A stretch of 64,000 nucleotides of DNA from Cyanophora paradoxa (GCA_004431415.1 QPMI01000432.1:310001-374000), one strand, 5' to 3'. Counted from the first letter of the stretch, positions 22,853 through 33,109 are shown. The notes: generated from the sequence alone by a model not told the origin. A program made the numbers and translations.

Positions 22853-23481
22853 CAGGCGTATGGGTTTTCCTCTCGCGGTACGAGGTGTACATCCGCCGGA
22901 GCAACCGCACGAGGGGCTGGGCGAGCAAGGTCTGCGGGGCTCCCTCGCCGCGCCCCTCTCTGCAAGCAGTCTTGACGCTACCCCCGCAGTTCCTCCCCCC
23001 TTCGCTCAAGCCCTCTGACTCCTTCTCGGCGGTCGTCTTCGAGGGATACGTGCACGCGCTCCTGCGCAGCTTCCCGTTCTTCATCAGCGCCTACCTCCTG
23101 ACTCGGTCCGCCTGCTCTTCCCTCGCTCCAGCCCCTCTCTGCTGCTCGTGACCTGATGCTTCATGCACGGGGCAGACCACAGCGCTGGAAGCGCAGCCTG
23201 GCCTACTGGCTCGCGGCCACTGTGTCCCTCTATTTCGGTGCTCGCGGCCCCCGCCCTCTGCACTTCCCTCATCATTCGCCCATGTGACCTTGCCTCCAGG
23301 CCTGTTCTCCAAGGTCGCGCCCTGGGTACGCAGGAGCTCCAGCGCATCCCGCGGCGCGCCGCAGCGCGCACAGTCCTTCGACCTGATCATGACGCGCGCG
23401 GCAGTGCTTCCACTTCAACTTCTTCATCACCGTCGCCCTCAACTCGTCCCGCATCACGAAGTGGATCGGCGGGCTCCTCTA
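22853..23481 (+). CDS. Multi-pass membrane protein, C-terminal part (5' exons unresolved)
   Basis: Spliced exons read VWVFLSRYEVYIRRSNRTRG, then FLPPSLKPSDSFSAVVFEGY, VHALLRSFPFFISAYLL, then RWKRSLAYWLAATVSLYFG, then LFSKVAPWCFHFNFFITVAL and NSSRITKWIGGLL followed by TAA at 23479-23481. Three hydrophobic segments are evident (HALLRSFPFFISAYLL; LAYWLAATVSLYFGLF; CFHFNFFITVAL). Acceptors (CCCCGCAG, GGGGCAG, CCTCCAG, GCGGCAG) and donors are consistent. I cannot name the family. The N-terminal part is not identified. Confidence 0.45.
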
Positions 23482-23870
23482 ATTGAAACGAGTGCTCGCG
23501 GCGTACGCAGTTGCACAAAACGTGTACAGTTTCGCAGTTTCCAGATCGTCTTGCTATGTACTCTGTAAATCAAAAAGACGCTCATGATCAGCTGGAGCCT
23601 CGTCCACAGCGCGTTGGCTGAGTGACGCCGGCTGCGCAGCTCCACCTCAGCGCGTTGGTCGCCCCCCTGAAGGCGCCTATCCCCCTCCTCCATCCCCTCC
23701 TCCTTCCTGGCGCCCGGCCGACTCCCTTCTGACCCGCACCGCAGCTGGAAGGCGTGTTCTTCTGAGGCCGGCCGCTTGATTATCGGGCTCGGGCCGGCTC
23801 GGACTAATGCGCGCACTAATGCGGGCTCGCCCGTACCCCCCCCCCCCCCCCCCCTTCTTCCTCCGCCAGC
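23482..23870. other. Unassigned region containing a poly-C run
   Basis: It lies between the membrane protein and the first sure kinase exon. It probably holds the kinase promoter and N-lobe exons, which I could not recognise. A run of 20 C lies at 23836-23855, just before a Cys/Thr-rich acceptor. Confidence 0.35.
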
Positions 23871-25572
23871 TTGCAGTCTTTCGTCGGCAGCTGCGGGACC
23901 TGGTCGAGTCGGCGCGCCGCCTTTCGGAGCGGGAGATCGGCTCGATCCTCGCTCAACTCGCAAGCGTGATGCGCTCCGCGTCGGCCCGGCCCCCGCAGCC
24001 TGTGCCGGCGCTGACGCTGCGGCGCCGGCCGCGCGTGCGCAGCTCGATCACATCCACAGCGCGCCGGTCGCCGTCTTCGATGAGCGAGGCCTCCGCGTCA
24101 AGGGCACGCTCGCCCACTGCGACCTGACGGCGCGTACCCCCCTTCCTCGCTCCCTTGCTCCCCTCGTCCCCGCCCTGAGCCGCCCCGCAGCTGGACAACG
24201 TTTTCTACGTCCAGCGCGGCGGCCGCATCATCGTTAAGCTGGGGGATTTTGGCATCTGCCGCATCGAGTCCACCGGCGCGAGCTCGCCAGCGCAGGTGCC
24301 CCTCCCCCGCCCCTCCCCAACCCCCCCTCCCCCCCCCCTCCCCTTCCCCCGCCCCTCCTCCCCCCTCCCTTCCCCCGCCCCTCCCCTTCCCCCGACCCTC
24401 CCCCCTCCTCCCCTTCCCCCGCCCCATCCCCCACTCCCCACCTTCCCCCCTCCCCCCCCCCCCCGCTCCCCTCCCCGGTCTTCGATACCCCCGGATTCGA
24501 GCTCGGCCGCCCCTCCTCAGAACGGCTTCGTCAACCTCTCGATCGCACCGGAGGTCGGCCTCACGAGCGGCGCCCAGTGCGACTGGCGGTCGGACGTGTT
24601 CGCCCTGGGCGTGATCCTGCTCTCCCTGTGGGCCGGCGTCGCGTTCCAGTGGGACCGCGTGCGCGCCTCTCTGAAGCGGCGCCGCGCCCGCGCTCACGCC
24701 GCGCCCGTCGGCGCTGGCAGGACGGCACCGACCCGCGGGATCTGGTGCCGGCGCTGGGCGAGGTGCGCTGGGCGGCGCGTGCGCGCCCGCGGCGCCTCCC
24801 GCCGGCCTCTGACACCGTCGCTTCCGTGCCAGGTCGAGGGGGAGGACGGAGCGGCGGGCGACAGCCGCGGGCTCGCCGCGCTGGGGCGCGACCTGCTCAA
24901 CCCCGACCCCGCGAGGTGCGCGAGGCCCCGGCCTGCGGCGGGGGCCCTCCCGCCCCGCCCCGCCCCGCCCCGCCCCGCCCGACGGGGCCGGCAGGCGGCC
25001 CTCCGCGAGGGAGGTGCTGCGGAGGCTCGCCTTGGGCGCTGGCGACGCCGCGCAGGCCCTCCGCGCCCCCGCCGACGGCGCGCCGGCCCCGGCCCCGGCC
25101 CCCGCAACCGCCATCGAGACGCTCAGGCGGAAGACATGGGGTACGCGCCCTTCGCCCCTGCCCCACAAGCTTGTCGCTCGCTGCTGCCGCTGCCCGGCTG
25201 ACGGGGCCCTCAGCGCGGGCCTGCGACCCGCACGCGTACGCGGTCGCTGGGGGCCGCCCGGTGGGCTTCGGGGCCGCCGTCGCGGCCGCGTGCACGCCGC
25301 CGCAGCCGGCCGCAAAGCGGCCGCGGGCGGAGGCCCCCGCGGCGGCTGCCGCCGGGCCGGCGCCCGCCATGCATACGGCCAGCAGCTGCGGTTGGTGGCC
25401 GGCGGCGGCAGCGGCGCAGACCGGGCTCTATGGCCCCGCGGCCGGGCGGGGCACTGTGGTGGCTCGGGAGCTCGAGGCGATGCAGACGCCGTCGACGTCG
25501 CCGCGCATCTCCGCGAATTTCGAAGCTCTTGATCATGATCATGATCATATGCATGTACATGTACATGTGTGA
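23871..25572 (+). CDS. Protein kinase (C-lobe clear, N-lobe exons unresolved)
   Basis: Spliced exons give FRRQLRDLVESARRLSEREI, GSILAQLAS|LDHIHSAPVAV, then the catalytic loop AHCDLT|LDNVFY, the metal-binding KLGDFGICR, activation-segment end NGFVNLSIAPEV, the F-helix WRSDVFALGVILLSLWAG, and the terminal motif NPDPARRPSAREVLRRLA. The catalytic loop is HCDLT instead of HRDLK. The Asp is kept, but the Lys of Ser/Thr kinases would be Thr at a GC-AG intron junction, so activity needs testing. The C-terminal tail is Ala/Pro-rich and ends DHDHDHMHVHVHV, reading into palindromic DNA. The glycine loop and VAIK lysine were not found; they should lie before 23871. No regulatory domain is visible, and the subfamily is unknown. 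Confidence 0.7.
24298..24519 (+). repeat. C/T-rich microsatellite filling a kinase intron
   Basis: A 222-base intron starting GTGCCCCTCC and ending CCTCCTCAG, made almost entirely of CCCCTCC-like units with runs of C. It separates the DFG exon from the APE exon. It is several times longer than other introns of the gene. Confidence 0.8.
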
Positions 25573-26211
25573 CTCAGTGCCACGGTGACTCAGGCTAGAC
25601 TGGCGGGACTCGGGGCCCGGGGAGTTCGAATTCTAGCCTCCTTGCCTACAGCTGCATGGAGCCTGGAGGCGCCGGCGGGGCCGCCGGGCCCGCGGCCGGG
25701 GCCCGGGGGCGGCCGGGGAATCGGCGGGGATCCCCGGACGGCCGCGGACTTCAATCTCGAATTCAAAGCTCTAGATCTTTTCTCGGTCTTCAAGTCTTGA
25801 TATCGATATCGATCTTAATTGATATTGATCACCGGATCGGATCACTGAGTCATCATGATCATAGCATGATCACCGTGGCACTCGGTGCACGGTGACCGTC
25901 GGACCGGGGATCCGGATCATCGGATCACTGCGCATGCAGCATGCGCATGCATGCGCACAGTGATGCACTGCGCATGCGGCACTGCGGCACTGCGCGCGCG
26001 GCAGCTGCAGCTCAGCCTGCAGGTCCCACGTGCACGTGCATCGGCCGCGGGTGCCGCATGCGCAACGCGTACGGCGGCAACGTGCGGCCGGCCGCGGCCC
26101 GGGCATGCGCAGCGCATGCAGCGCATTATACGTTGGCGGCGCAACTTGGCGCGATGATATGAAGCCGCGGCCGTAAGCGCTAGCGCTAGCGCTGGCGCGG
26201 CGCTGGCGCTC
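25573..26211. other. Palindrome-rich intergenic region
   Basis: No gene. It contains nested short palindromes: GATCATGATCATGATCATATG with CATGTACATGTACATGTG at the kinase 3' end, GATATCGATATCGATC near 25798, TCATGATCATAGCATGATCA near 25853, and GCATGCGCATGCATGCGC near 25940. The composition differs from both the genes and the repeat arms. Confidence 0.6.
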
Positions 26212-26270
26212 GATATCAAGCACGCGCGCCAACGTCTCGCAGTTCGAATTTCGGCTGCGGCGAAACCCAA

Positions 26271-26280
26271 CTATATTCGA
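26271..26280 (+). promoter_or_regulatory. TATA-like element of copy B
   Basis: CTATATTCGA about 180 bases upstream of the ATG at 26455. It is identical to the element in the copy A promoter. Confidence 0.45.
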
Positions 26281-26454
26281 CGCGCGCAGCAATGATGTTT
26301 TGCAAGCCGGCCAGTTGCAACGGCGCCGGGGTACACCGCCCGACGGTTCATGGGACAATAATGCTATGGGCCGGTACCAAAACTCGGCCTTGGTGCCTTG
26401 GTGCTCACACTCGTTCGTTCGACCTTCTAGCAGCCACAGCCAGCCTAGGACACC

Positions 26455-27914
26455 ATGGCCCCCGCGTTCGTCGTTGCGGCCCCGGCCACCATCTCCACCC
26501 GCGGCGCGCCCGTCGTCGCCCGCCCGGCGACCTCGAACGTCGCGGCGCTCCTGAAGCAGCGCCCGGCGCGCGCGGCCCACCAGTTCAGCACTGAGCGCAA
26601 GTTCGTTGCTGATGCCGAGATTACCTTCTCGGTCCAGGCCAACGGTGAGGCAGCCAGCCGGGGGGGCGCGCACGTGGCCCCTGCGCGCGCAATGACATCG
26701 GAGCGTCGCGCGCGCAGGCATGAAGCAGGTTGAGACCGCGCTCTCGACCGCGTCGTCGGCGCTCAAGGGCGCGTCGCGCGCTCTGGACGCGACCAAGGAC
26801 GCCGTCGGCTCGGCTGCGCGCGCCCTTGACACCGCCGCCGACTCCGTCGACGACGCCGTCCGCGCCGTCGGCGGCTCGCCCGCGTCGTACGGCTCGTCCT
26901 CGTACGCGGAGCCGGCCTACGGCTCGTCCTCCTCGTACGCCGCCCCGGCCGCCTCGTACTCGGCGACCTCCTCCATCGCCGCCCCGGTGTCGTCGTCCTA
27001 CAGCGCCAAGCCGATCAACCACGGCTACTCGTCGTCGGGCTCGTTCGGCTCCGGCTACTGTGCGCCCCGCCCCGCCGCCCGCCCGCCAGCGACGCGCGCC
27101 GCCGCTCACAGCGACCGCAGCGATCGCCTCGAAGCCGGCCGGCGGCATCTCGCCCCCGCGCTCGACCACCGTGATCCCCTCGGGCCCGGGCTACAGCATC
27201 GCGTCGCGCCCGACCTCGATCTCGCCCCCGCGCACCCAGCAGGTCCCGTCCGGCCCCGGCTACTGTGAGCCCGCCCCGCCCCGCCGCGCCCCCGCCCCGC
27301 GTCGCAGCGCTGACGGTCGGCGCGCAGCGATCGCGTCCAAGCCGGGCTCGTACTCGTCGACTAGCTACAGCGCGCCCGCGTCCTACTCGGCGCCGGCCCC
27401 GAGCTACAGCGCCCCGGCCCCGAGCTACAGCGCCCCGAGCTCGTCCAGCTACGGCTCGTCTGGCCAGATCAACCACGGCTACTCGTCGTCGGGCTCGGGC
27501 CAGATCAACCACGGCTACTCGACCAAGCCGATCAACCACGGCTACTCGTCGTCGAGCTCGTCGTCGTACAGCGCCAAGCCCATCAACCACGGCTACTCGT
27601 CCTCGTCCTCGTCCTCGTACGGCTCGTCCTCCTCGTCGTACGGCTCGAGCTCCTCGAGCTCGTTCTCGATCGCGAGCCCCGCCGGCGGCGCCAGCTCGTA
27701 CGTCCCGACCTCGGGCTCCAACTTCTCCGGCTCGGGCTACAGCATCGCGTCCCGCCCCACCAACGTCTCCCCCCAGCGCTCCACCACCCCCGTCCCCTCG
27801 GGCCCCGGCTACAGCATCGCGGCCCGCCCCGCCGGCGGCTACACCGCGCCCCAGACCCGCCCCGTCCCCTCGGGCCCGGGCTACTCCATCGCCGCCCCCG
27901 TCCGCGGCTATTAA
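26455..27914 (+). CDS. GPGYSIA-repeat disordered protein, probable plastid scaffold, copy B
   Basis: Near-identical paralogue of copy A with the same four-exon structure: 26455-26644, 26718-27059, 27121-27264 and 27328-27914 (TAA). The transit-like N-terminus, amphipathic helix, GPGYSIASRP and KPINHGYSSS repeats, and C-terminal SGPGYSIAAPVRGY are conserved. Differences are mostly in introns: intron 3 starts GTGAGCCC here and GTGCGCCC in copy A. Both copies keep open frames, splice sites and promoters, so both are probably expressed. The high identity, including introns, points to recent duplication or ongoing gene conversion. Functional proposals are as for copy A. The nearest downstream gene is chorismate synthase, convergent. 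Confidence 0.85.
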
Positions 27915-28020
27915 GCGTCTGCTCCTCGAACCGTAGTCTGCGCATATTCTCCTGTACTTAGCTCAGAAGGTTCCGTTCTGCTTTCGGATTCTCTCGGCTC
28001 GCGTCAATTTTGAGCTTCTT

Positions 28021-28602
28021 TCGGAGCCGCGGCCCCGCGCCGATGGCTCAATTTCACTGTTGGTAGATCGCCAACGACCAGCATGATACAGTGTACTTGT
28101 ACTTGAATTTGTTGAATACTACAGAAGATATCTTACACGTCGCTGGCAATTGCGCACTGGGGTGAAGTTGGGGTCGAGTGAATGCCATTAAGAGGATCTC
28201 CACTAAAGCCTTGAAGCCTTGAATCACTGAATACTAATCTGATATCTTATAATTATATGATCATGATGACTTCGCATCTTCTGCCGTGCCACTGGGCCAC
28301 GGTGTTTGCTACCTCGCAAAATTGGCTGCCAGGCTGGACCTTAGAAACTTTAAATTTAGCTTCAGGCTTGATAAAGCGGCTGCCAGGCTGTATGCGCGTG
28401 CGCATCGCCGGCGCGCACGCCCGGCCGTCAGGGCGTGGCGGCGCGCCTGGCGACCGGGCCCCACTCCCACCGTTTCAACACCGCGTGCGGTTAGTGCTTT
28501 GCGACACTGACAGACGTCGACGAGTACTTGTCCGAGGCTAACACGGCTAGGCCTAGGCCAAGGTGCGCTGCCGCAGTGCAGCTAAGGCGCCGGCCGGGGG
28601 CG
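28021..28602. other. Intergenic, AT-richer, convergent
   Basis: About 580 bases between copy B and the end of chorismate synthase. Low GC, with TGATCATGATGA near 28258 and AATTATATGATC. No gene is supported. Confidence 0.5.
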
Positions 28603-31600
28603 CTACGAAGAGGGGGCCCCGGCGGCGCGGGAGGGCGACGCCTTGCCCCAGTCGCCCTGCATCACCGTCCGCTGCGCGTGCTGCAGGGGCCCCAGTCAGG
28701 GGCAGGGGGGGCGGGGCAGGCGGGAGGATCGAAGGCCCGGGCTGGGCGGATGGGGAAACAGGAGGGCAAGGAAAAGTAGAGGAATCTTAAACAAGAGTCC
28801 ATTTAGGTCTACCAAGGAACAGCCCATCCAGGTCTCGTCTACCGAGAACCGGTCTGCAGGCGGGCGGGCGGACCTGGCGGAGGAGGGAAACAGAGGAGGG
28901 CAAGGAAAGGAGAGGAAACGAGAAGAATTGCGAGAGTCTATTGGAAGTCTAACTAGAAGAGCGAAACTAGAAGAACTAGAAGTCCATCTTTCCATCTCGT
29001 GCTAAGACAGGAATCTGAGGGATCTGGTCGGGCGGGGGGGGGGGAAGGGCGGGCGGACCTGGCGGAGGAGGGAAACAGAGGAGGGCAAGGGAAGGAGAGG
29101 AAACGAGAAGAATTGCGAGAGTCTATTGGAAGTCTAACTAGAAGAGCGAAACTAGAAGAACTAGAAGTAAGTCCATCTTTCCATCTCGTGCTAAGACAGG
29201 AATCTGAGGGATCTGGGCGGGGAAGGGGGGTGCGGACCTGGCGGAGGAGGTGGTCGGCAAGGACGAGGGCCGTCATCGCCTCCACCATCGGCACCGCCCG
29301 CGACAGCACGCACGGGTCGTGCCGCCCCTGCTCGCGAGAGAGGAAGAGGAAGAGGAAGAGGGGCGAGGAGGGTGGCCCGCCGTCAGCGTAGGGCGGCGGA
29401 AGAATTCGAAGGCAGGGGGGGCGCTCAAGTTATTATTAACGTTTCTATTAACGTTAGAGTCTTAATATGTATTATCTTTTGCATCAGAATCGTCTCGTTC
29501 GCCATCTCTAGAGGGACGGGGGTCACAGGCCGGCCGAAGGGTTCGAGGCTCCCCGCCCGCCTGGCCGAGCGGCAGGCGGCTCTACCACATCTAGCCGCCG
29601 CCGAGCCCAGCCCGGCCCGGCCCGGCCCCTCGGCCGCCCCCGAGGGGGACCCCGGAGAAGGGAAGGAGCAGGGGCGCAGGGGGCGATTGCAGAACTAGGC
29701 GAGCGCAAGAAGGGGTGCGAAGAGAAGGAGAAGGGGGCCCGGGCCGTCTCCCTTTAAAGAGGCCCGCCTAGCGCCCAGGCCGCGTGTCCCCTGAAGCTAT
29801 CCTTTCCTAAGGGCGGCGTTACCATTAACGTTTCTATTAACGTTAAGAGTCTAAATACGTGTTATTTTTTCCATCTGGATCGTTCGCCCATCTGCGCTGC
29901 ACGGACCTTGGCGCGGAGGGTGGTCTCTTCGCCGTCGGAGGTGACGGTGCGCTGCTCGATCGCGATCGTCGAGGTCGGCTTGAAGGCGACCCGCACCACC
30001 TGCGAGCCCGCCGCGTCAGACCGCGCGCCCCCGCCCTCGCCCGCCCGCGTCAGACCCCCGGCCGCGGCCCGGTCGGCCGGGCTCCTCTATTTTATCTATC
30101 CCATCCGCCGCCCCGCCGCCCCGCCCTCTTTGCGATCCGCGTCAGACCGCGCCCGCCCGCCCGCCCGCGTCAGACCCCCGGGCGCCTCTGTCTCATCTAT
30201 CTCATCCGCCGGCCCACCCCGCCCTGGCGCCCGGAAGGGGTACAGGGGCTGCAGGGCGGCGCACGATGTCCTCGCCGTTGGAGATGCCGCCCTGGATGCC
30301 CCCCGAGCGGTTCGTCCGCGTCCGGATCTGAGGCGGGGGCGCCGTCAGCGCGCGGCGGGGCGGGGCGGGGCGGGGCGGGAGGGCGGGCAGGGGGGAGGAC
30401 GGCCTGACGGGCAGGCACGCCGGGCTGGTATAGATTGCTAGATTGATACTTTGAGCCCCCTAGATGCTTGAAAGAGCTTAGAGCGTCTCGGGCGGAGCGC
30501 GCGGCCGTCTAATCTAATCTAAATCTAAAGAGCGCCCTTATCGCCTCCCTGATATGCCTCCCTGAGCCTTGCGGGCGGGCGGGCGGGGGGCGCACGTGGC
30601 CGTCCTGGTCGACGTAGAACTCGTCGTTGTGCTCCTGGCCCGTCAGGAGCGTCCCCTCAAAGCCCGAGCCCACCTGCGGACCAGCGAAGGCCGCGTTCAG
30701 AGAAGGGGCGCTCAGCGTTCGTTCACCAGCGGGGCCGGGGCGGGGCCGGGGCGGGGCCTGGCTAGTGGCGCGGCTCGCTAATGGGGGAGGGAGGAAGGCG
30801 GCGTTTGACGCAGGAGCGCTCAGCGTTCACGAGCGGGGCCGGGGAGGGGCGGGGCGGGGCCGACCTCGAAGCCCTTGGACGCCGGGAGCGACATCATGCC
30901 TGCGAGCGGGCGGGTGAGGGTGAGGCCGGCGGGAAGCGCGCGCTGGTCTGTTCTTCTTCGGGTTCCGAGGTTCTTTGGCTGGCTAGTGGCGCGGCTCGCA
31001 GGGGCGGGCGACAAAGATATGATCCGAGGCGGAGGCGGCGAGGCGAGGCGGGGCCGTGGCCGTGGCCGCGGGGGCGGGGCGGGGCGGGGCGGGGCGGGCC
31101 CTTGGCGAGGTCGGCCTCGAGCTTGTCGAAGACGGGGGCGCCCAGGCCCACGGGGACGCCCCGCGCCACGCACTCCACCACCCCCCCGATCGAGTTCCTG
31201 CGGAGCGGGAGCGGGAGCAGGGGCTGCTTAGGCGGGGGCGCGGGCAGGGAAGCTTGCTTGGGCGAGCGAGCCTTGGTTCTAGCATGAGGGGCGGGGGCGG
31301 GGCGGGGCGGGTGCGGGGCGGACCCCTTCTTGCGGATCTCGTCGATGACCGCGAGCATGCGCTCCGCGGCCGCCGCGTCCGGGCACCGTACGATGTTCGA
31401 CTCCACCTGCGGCGACGCTCACCGAGGCGGCGGAGAGCAAGGGCGGCCGCCCCGCGAGCCTGCTCGAGAGTGACCGCGGAGGGGTCGATCGAGGCCTCCA
31501 CCTGAGAGGCCGGGCTCGACGAGTACTCTCAGTCAGGAATCGGGGGGTACGTGCGCGCACGTCGCGGACGCGCTTGACGTAGCCCACGATCTCGACGCCG

Positions 31601-32694
31601 GCCGCCGCCGCCAGGATCTTCTTGGCGATCGCTCCGGCCGCCACTCTGGAGGCCGGGGCGCCGGGCGTGTCGGGGGCGGATGGGGGGAGCTGGGCGGGCG
31701 GGCGGGCGGGCGCGCTGCCGCACCGGCCGATGGTCTCGCGGGCGGAGGAGCGGCCGCCGCCGGCGACGGAGCGGAGGCCGTACTTCTGGTCGTACGTCAT
31801 GTCCGCGTGCGAGGGGCGGTACTTCACCTGCGAGCGAAGCAGGCGCCCCCAAGCGCGCTCGCTCGGACGGGAACGCGGGCGGCGCCGGAGGGCGGGAGGC
31901 GGGGCAGCGGGCGCACGGCCATGTCTTCGTAGTCGCCCGAGCGCTGGTCCTTGTTCCGCACCAGCATGGCGATGGGCGTCCCTGCGGCCCGCCCGCCCGC
32001 CCACCCCGCTCGGCACGCCGCCCGCCGCGCCCCGCCGCCGCCCGCCCGCCCCGCAGCGCAGCGCACCGGTCGTAAGACCATCCGCCACGCCGGAGAGAAT
32101 CTCGACGAGATCGTCCTCCTTGCGGGGCGTCGTGATGCGGCTCTGGCCGGGCTTTCGCCTGCGGCGCGGCACGTCACGGCCCGACGCGCCCGCGAGGCGA
32201 GCGGAAGCCGCGGGAAGCTCGGAGAGGACGCTCGAACCTGTCAAGCTCCGCCTGGATCTCCTCGACGGTGATCGGCAGCGAGGGCGGGCAGCCATCGACG
32301 ATCACACCGACGCCCCCACCGTGCGACTCGCCGAACGTGGAGATGCGGAACAAATGTCCGAACGAGTTGCCGAGGCCCGCCCGCGTGCGCAGGTCTCCCT
32401 CCGGCTGCGCGCGGGCGTCGAGATATTAGCTGAGCGGCGGTCGCGGATCGGCCAGCGTACCTTCGGGGCCAGACGGACGGCGGCCAGCCGGGCGCAGTCC
32501 ACCTCGCCGAACAGCGCCTCATGACGGGCGGAGCGCACGAACATGCCCGCTCGGCACGGGGCCGGGAGGAAGGCCGAGGTCCGGCGCGCCGCCGGCGCGG
32601 CGCGGGCCCCCGCGGCCTGCCGGCTGCACAGCGCAGACGACGCCGACGGGGCCGCGAGGCCCTGGGGCGCGACGATCGCTGCGTTGCAGAACAT
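28603..32694 (-). CDS. Chorismate synthase, plastid-targeted
   Basis: Last enzyme of the shikimate pathway (EPSP to chorismate, reduced FMN cofactor), plastidic in algae. N-terminus [20 protein letters not shown] ... with many Ala/Ser/Arg and an early Phe looks like a transit peptide. The core then follows in order: [237 protein letters not shown], with last exon 28680-28603 ([14 protein letters not shown]). Signature motifs and the RHDP region are intact. Several introns near the 3' end are unusually long and internally duplicated, and two introns use GC donors. Confidence 0.93.
28865..29250 (+). repeat. Direct repeats in the last chorismate synthase intron
   Basis: Copy 1 (28865-29026) and copy 2 (29051-29217) are nearly identical, about 165 bases each. 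A third partial copy (29232-29250) is the authentic exon-intron boundary. All share GCGGACCTGGCGGAGGAGG, which on the minus strand is the end of exon LLRQ plus its GTCCGC donor. A more diverged copy may lie at 28742-28855. The intron (28681-29237) is therefore 557 bases, about ten times the local norm. Confidence 0.85.
29435..29893 (+). repeat. Duplicated AT-rich segment in the penultimate chorismate synthase intron
   Basis: About 72 bases beginning ATTAACGTTTCTATTAACGT occur at 29435-29507 and again at 29824-29893. Both continue with GAGTCT, an A/T stretch, and end in ATCGT...GTTCGCC...ATCT. The second copy abuts the donor of exon 29907-29999. The host intron spans 29328-29906 (579 bases). 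Confidence 0.8.
30012..30210 (+). repeat. Tandem duplication in a chorismate synthase intron
   Basis: GCGTCAGACCGCG ... GCGTCAGACCCCCGG ... ATCTATC-CATCCGCCG occurs at about 30012-30109 and again at 30138-30210, inside the intron 30000-30264. It is the third intron of this gene enlarged by internal duplication. Confidence 0.75.
30686..30860 (+). repeat. Tandem duplication in another chorismate synthase intron
   Basis: GAAGGC-GCGTTT/CA ... GCGCTCAGCGTTC ... AGCGGGGCCGGGG occurs at about 30686-30750 and 30793-30860. A related piece, GGCTAGTGGCGCGGCTCGC, occurs at about 30758 and again at about 30975, across the next exon. Confidence 0.7.
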
Positions 32695-33109
32695 TGCTCG
32701 ACAAACTGCCGTACCCCCACACCAAAATCGATTTTCTTCAGCGATGCCGCGCCGCAACTTCGGAACCTTCGGCGACGCCTACGGTGCGTCTCTAAACGAC
32801 TCGTTCTGTGCTCTGCCTTCCGCACGTCGGGCTTCGTGGCTCCCGCCAAAGTCGCGCGATCCCGGCGCTCACTGTAGCTCGGCGCTCGACGCGCAGACGA
32901 CCCGGCCGCGGAAGGCGACGATGTCGCGGATGATTACGTCGACGAGCTCGGGTGCGCCTGGCCGCGTGATCGCGCTGGACCAGAGTTCCTAGTAGTTCGG
33001 CCTTCCGCCGGCACCAGTTCGCCATCCATGCGGTCGTTTAGCACAGAATGCATTTGCGACGTCGCTTACCGCGGCGCGACACAGCGGCGACTACGGATTC
33101 CGCCGGACT
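32695..33109. promoter_or_regulatory. Divergent region between chorismate synthase and the DWRRR-repeat gene
   Basis: About 415 bases. The first exon of the plus-strand gene should lie at its right end, but the ATG codons at 33028 and 33048 are not in frame with the first sure exon, so the start is open. No other feature seen. Confidence 0.4.

Larger units (their letters stand above)
26212..28020 (+). repeat. Right arm of large inverted repeat (gene copy B)
   Basis: Reverse-complement counterpart of 17260-19045. It starts in the promoter (CGCGCCAACGTCTCGCAGTT), runs through the gene and fades about 100 bases after the stop codon. A 25-base insertion after CCGTAGTCTGC in the 3' flank distinguishes this arm. 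Confidence 0.92.

Noticed and set aside
28865-29217. CRISPR-like direct repeats
   Set aside because: Two long copies without regular short repeats and unique spacers, inside a eukaryotic intron.
29520-29620. tRNA-like pieces (GGTTCGAGGCTCC and GGCCGAGCGGC)
   Set aside because: The T-loop-like box precedes the D-arm-like box on the same strand, and no acceptor stem pairs. It lies within a chorismate synthase intron.
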